Origin: Parvularia atlantis
Lineage: Eukaryota > Opisthokonta > Rotosphaerida
NCBI GenBank assembly: GCA_943704415.1
Contig: CALSCO010002302.1
Span: 1 to 21,923, forward strand
Direction of reading: 5' to 3'
DNA length: 21,923 nucleotides
Shown here: piece by piece, positions 17,946 through 21,923 of the stretch
Numbering within the stretch: position 1 is the first letter of the stretch
Layout: each line of letters starts with the position of its first letter
Translations under genes and position numbers: made by a program
The notes under the pieces: model-generated
Databases searched by the model: none
Told to the model about the DNA's origin: nothing
The model's input: only the letters and a program-made list of their open reading frames with translations

Positions 17946-20900
17946 CTAGATCGGTGACGTCGCCTTGGCCGCAGCCCCGTCCTTCTTGGACCGCGACTGG
18001 ACGTGCGCCTGGATGTAGGCCTGGATCAGGTCGGCGATCATGAAGCCCTGCGCGGCACGGCGTCAGCGCACATCCGCGACAACGGCAGACGGCGGGCGGC
18101 AGGCGGCTCACTTCGCGCGTCGCCAGCCGCATCATCTGCTTGGTCATCAGGTCGCCCGTCTTGAGCACAAACTCGACGTCGTCGTACCGGAAGTTGACCA
18201 CGGTGTCGTACGAGAACGACATGACGATCGTCTGCGCGGGCGCACACGTTCAGCGCACGGGCACGCCGTGGCGCAACGCGGTGCATGAGGCGCACCCGCG
18301 TGCTCGGGTCCATGATCTTGACGCCCTGGTAGTTGATGCACAGGATGCCGCCGTTGGGTAGCCGCCTGTCGGACGTGCTCTGCGCAGCGGACGCGGTGAG
18401 CGATGCGCCCACAGCCGGCCGGCAGCGACGGCGCACCTTGATCTCGAAAAAGTGGTGCCCAAACAGCGGCAGCTTCTGCACGATCGACATGAAGTGCTTG
18501 CGCGCCTCGACCACGCTCTTGGCCGGGTGGAGCTTGTTGAACGCGGCCGTGATGATCGAGACCCACCACGTCGTATTCTGCTTGGCCCAGACCGCGTTCG
18601 GCACGAGCGGCCTGAAGAACTCCTCCCTGGAGCGCGCACACGCGTTAGTATCCTCCTCCTGCGCCCGGCCGCCCGCCCGGTCGCACTTGCTCAGCATGCC
18701 CCGGTCGAACGACGGGTTGGACGCCAGCTGCGCGCCGGCCAGCTCCGCCGCGGTCGAGAGGAAGTTGGGCTGCAGCTCGAGCGCCGAGAGCATCTGCCCG
18801 CTCAGGTACGACTCGAGCACCTGCGCGAGCGAGACTCGTCAGCACCCGCCACAGACAGGCTGTTACGCGGGCCCGCGAACTTGGTGGTACTGGATCGTCA
18901 CGACCATCTCCGACTCGTGCTGGCGCTTGTTGAGCCACAGCTTCTTCTTGTAGACAATGTAGAACGTGGGCGTCTGCGACGACGACGACGCCTGGTTGCG
19001 CTTGAGCGTGGCCTGCGCAGTCATCTGCGACATGCTGTGGTTCGGCGTCAGAAGCGCGCGTGACAGGGCCGGGCCGGCCGGCGCACCGCTCCGCTACGTT
19101 GAGCACGTCCAGCATGTAGTCCTCCAGCAGCACTGGCACGGACGAGCCCGTCTGCGAGATCACAAAGAGGCCGTACTCCGAGTAATCCTTGAGCTGCGTG
19201 CGCGGGCCGTGTGAGCGAGCCGCCGCCCCGTGTGAGCAACGCCGCACCTCGAGCTTGTCGGCCGCCTTTTGCGAGATGTCGGCCGCGACCGTGACCGAGT
19301 CGATCATCATCATGCGCGACGCGTCGCCGGGGAAGTGCACGCGCATCGACATTGGTGTCGACGTCTTGACCGAGAGCACCTCGGGCGTGGCAGGCGGAAG
19401 CTTGCGCGGGCCGATCTTCTTGACCTTCTTCACGCGCTTGAGGCAAAGCTCGGCGAGCTGCACACCCGCGCCGCGCGCGCTCAGCACGTCGCCCTCCCCC
19501 ACAAGAGGGTGCGCTCAGCCACGCACGTCGTGGAACTCGCGCTTCGTGTCGTCCGCCTGCGACTGCAGCCAGATGACCAGGTAAGGGTAGAACGCCTCCG
19601 ACGGCGGAAAGCCCGACGCCGCAAACTGCAGCAGGTCCCAGCCGCGCCGTGCCGAGTCGCTGCGTCCCGCGCACGCGGCAGTGAGCACACGTGCGCCAGC
19701 ACAAACGAAGGGCGCGGGGCGGCGGACGCACGGCTTGACGGACTTGTTGTTGGTCACCTGCTTGATCATCTGGCAGAAGATCTCGTCGCGCAGGCCCTCG
19801 CGCTTGAGCCCGGCGGCGATCAGGTGCTGCGGCGCGAGCGTGAGCGCGTGCCGGCCCTCCCTCGCCAGCGAGCGAGCGCGCGACGCACCTGCACAAGCTG
19901 CGTGTCGGTGTTCTTCGACGGGAAGTCGCCCATGTAGCTCATGATCGCCAGGAAGCAGTCGGTCGCGAGCTTCTGGTCCGCCGGCTCGATGTTCTGCTGT
20001 ACGGTCAGCCACGGCTCTCACACGCGCGCGGACCTCAGCGCGCACTCGATGCAGCGGCAGCTTGATCGGCGCTGCCGAGTACTTGAGCAGCTGCACCACG
20101 TCGCGCCAGCCCCAGTTGACGTTGTTCTCGACCTTGCTCTTGGAGCGGCGCAGCGTGCCGCTGGTCAACTTGAGCTGCCGGCCGCGTGCGTGCAAGGTCA
20201 GCACTGTCGCAGTGCCGACCAAAGAGATTCGCGCGCACCATGCGCAGCGTGCCCTTCATCGTCCCGCCGCTCGAGCCCGCCACCCTGTCGTCCGTGGCAC
20301 CGCCGCTGGCAGCTTCGTCCTCGGGCATGCCCTGGTACGCGTAGCGCGTGCGGGCCCACTCGAGCATCGTCAGCTTGCTCTGCTGCACTTCGAGCAGGTT
20401 CTTGTCCTTAATTTGCGGCGCGTGCACGCGTCAGCGCGGGCCGAGCAGGCGGCACAGACGCCGCAACGCACCTCGAGCTCCTCCGCGTCCTCGGCACTCT
20501 CGGGCGCCGGCTGCTGCGGCGGCTTGGGTTTGTCGTCTGCACAGGTCCGCGTCTGAGCACACACACCCGCAGCTCGCGCGCGCAGAGCGCACCTGCCAGC
20601 GACGCAGCCACGGCCGCGCCCTTTGCGCGCGTGAAGCTGCCGATGAGCCCGCGCAACGTGCCGCCCTGGGCAGACCGTGAGCGACTGGCGCGCAGAAGCA
20701 GAGGGGCGGGTGGCACCTTGTCGCCGCTCTTCTTGCTCTTGTCGTCGACCTTGGCGCCTGCGGGCGCGTTGCGCTCGGCGTAGATCTGCACGCTCTGCTC
20801 GGCGCCAAAGCCGTCGAAGAGGAACGCTGTGCACGCGCGCGGGGGGGGGGGGGGGGGGGGGGGGCGTGAAAACGGCGTTGCATCACATGGTCCGGGCGTG

Positions 20901-21923
20901 CCGCACCGATCGGGTCGCGGATGTACCACGTCTGGATGTTTGTGACCGGCGCAAACATGACCTGGACGTACTCCTGCGAGAACCTGCGCGACGCCGTGCG
21001 TCAAGCCATCTCTGGGCGCTCCAGCGCAGCAGCAGCGACAGACCAGCCCGCGCGCTCGCCCATCTCGCCGCGGAACCAGCCCTTGTCCGGGTCGACTTCC
21101 TTGATCTGGATCAAGTCGCCCTTGCGGAACGGCAGCAGGCTGAGGTCATCGACTGCGGCGGCGGTGGCGTCCGCGCACGTGAGCACGCGTGTCTTGCGGC
21201 CTGTGCGCGCGCCGCACGCACCGGCATGGTCGCGCACGGCCACGGCCATGTTGGACACGTTCTGCAGGTCCGTCACGTGGATGCGCAGGAACTGCTCAAT
21301 CGCGAGCCCGTTGGTCTTGAGCGAAAAGCCCTGGCCGGCCATCAGCAGCGTCAGCTGCGTCTCGGTGCGCTTGAGCAGCTGCAGCTCCGACAGCGGCGCC
21401 GAGCACTTGACGGCCTGTTGCGTACGCGCGCGCTCGAGTGAATGGCGCGCGCGCCCACAAACGCGCACCCGCCGCCCACCGCACCTTGGGCGACGTCGTC
21501 CCATCGACGAGGTATACAGCCTTGTTGCCGAAGGCGATGTGGGTCACATTCAGCTTGTCCTCCTGCGCACACGCGAGTATTGTCAGGCCGCTGCCGTCAC
21601 GGCGCATAGCACACGCCCACGCACCGTCGCCTCGAACCACTTGACAAAGTAGAGCGGCCACAGGTACGCCGCCTCGACGATCTTCTCGTACTGCTTGGCC
21701 TCGTTGTACTTGAGCAGCTGCGGCAGGTCCTTGGCGTGCAGCGGCTCGTTCTTGGCCGCGAGGATTTGCATCGCCGTCAGGTACACGTCCACGCTGTCTT
21801 GCACCGGCGCCGGCCGCATGTACTCCTTGCGCAGGATGATGCGCCACGGGTAGAGCGCCGCCATCGCGTTGGGCACCTCAGGGATCGTCGGCGCCGGCGC
21901 GGCGGGCGGTGGGGGCGGTGGGG
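17946..21923 (-). CDS. MyTH4-FERM-SH3 myosin tail (myosin VII/XV-like), 5' part outside window
   Basis: C-terminal 911 aa of an unconventional myosin-type protein, truncated by the window edge; 21 exons between 21923 and 17946, ending TAG. In protein order: end of a first FERM (PWRIILRKEY, WPLYFVKWFEA, F3 lobe THIAFGNKAVYLVD); SH3 (LSLLPFRKGDLIQI, GWFRGEMGERAGWFSQEYV); charged linker; MyTH4 (WGWRDVVQLLKYS, CFLAIMSYMGD, EGLRDEIFCQMIKQ, RRGWDLLQFAASGFPPSEAF); second FERM F1 (RKLPPATPEV, EYGLFVISQ), F2 (YLSGQMLSALELQ) and F3 (FGHHFFEIK, GILCINYQGVKIMDP, MIADLIQAYI). FERM-SH3-MyTH4-FERM is the class VII order. Such myosins carry cargo along actin and build filopodia-like projections. The motor is not visible, so a motorless protein remains possible. 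Exon starts: 21562, 21414, 21152, 20983, 20826, 20665, 20536, 20406, 20174, 19996, 19826, 19659, 19457, 19193, 19034, 18820, 18626, 18379, 18231, 18047. Confidence 0.9.
18627..18686 (-). other. Myosin-gene intron with a perfect TACTAAC branch site
   Basis: The 60-nt intron has GTGCGA at its donor, TACTAAC about 20 nt before CTCCAG, and is a multiple of three without stops. Removal joins MLSK to EEFFRPLV, a normal FERM F2 sequence. It is the clearest branch-point sequence in the window; many other introns instead show CTGAC. Confidence 0.7.
20841..20864 (+). repeat. Poly-G homopolymer, 24 G, inside a myosin-gene intron
   Basis: Read on the gene's own strand it is 24 C, placed about 12 nt before the acceptor CACAG of intron 20906-20827, where it serves as an all-C polypyrimidine tract. 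Its length is likely unstable. Confidence 0.9.

Noticed and set aside
1-21923. Bacterial, organellar or mobile-element origin
   Set aside because: Dozens of spliceosomal introns and eukaryote-only families exclude bacteria and organelles; no transposase, reverse transcriptase, terminal repeat or capsid-like sequence was recognised.

Overview
This window looks like nuclear DNA from a very GC-rich, compact-genome unicellular eukaryote. Almost every gene is cut by tiny introns. I could place about 75, from 43 to 126 nt and mostly 50-65 nt, and 58 of them start with GTGCG. Codon third positions are strongly G/C. Nine of ten recognisable genes end in TGA and one in TAG. No tRNA, rRNA, CRISPR, transposon or virus-like element was recognised. 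Lineage signals are mixed: an MTC6 homologue (a family I know only from fungi) sits near a Polycomb-type RING1 protein and a myosin-VII-like MyTH4-FERM tail, both of which I expect to be absent from yeasts and most filamentous fungi. An early-branching fungus, a nucleariid/Fonticula-like protist or another opisthokont relative fits best. This is inference, not a species call.

Layout: (1) 281-1094 minus, CoA-type Nudix hydrolase, head to head with (2) ERV1/ALR sulfhydryl oxidase, 1093-1890 plus. (3) 1891-3158 is the only long stretch without a recognised gene; it holds paired CCAAT-like sites, a pure A/T tract and a 23-G run. (4) RING1-like E3 ligase with a RAWUL domain, 3159-4741 plus. (5) PEX12, 4799-6348 minus. 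(6) A 26-exon DHX57/DHX29-type RNA helicase, 6406-12427 minus. (7) Stealth-family sugar-phosphate transferase, 12455-13714 minus. (8) AcpS-type phosphopantetheinyl transferase, 14030-14538 minus. (9) MTC6-like membrane glycoprotein with a repeat-rich stalk, 14560-17116 plus. (10) An unrecognised proline-rich protein, 17161-17829 plus. (11) The 3' part of a MyTH4-FERM-SH3 myosin-type gene, 17946 to beyond 21923, minus.

The genes look like housekeeping and cell-biology genes rather than one pathway: mitochondrial disulfide import and lipoyl/acyl-carrier priming (ERV1, AcpS), peroxisome import (PEX12), CoA turnover (Nudix), RNA helicase work, chromatin ubiquitylation, secretory glycan phosphorylation and cytoskeletal transport. 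The most unusual aspects are the packing (21-57 bp gaps, overlapping divergent start codons), two places where an in-frame open stretch follows directly after a TGA stop, the GTGCG donor consensus, and the co-occurrence of MTC6, a PRC1 RING1 and a MyTH4-FERM myosin. All splice structures were inferred by eye from reading frame, GT-AG sites and family conservation; no transcript data were available.
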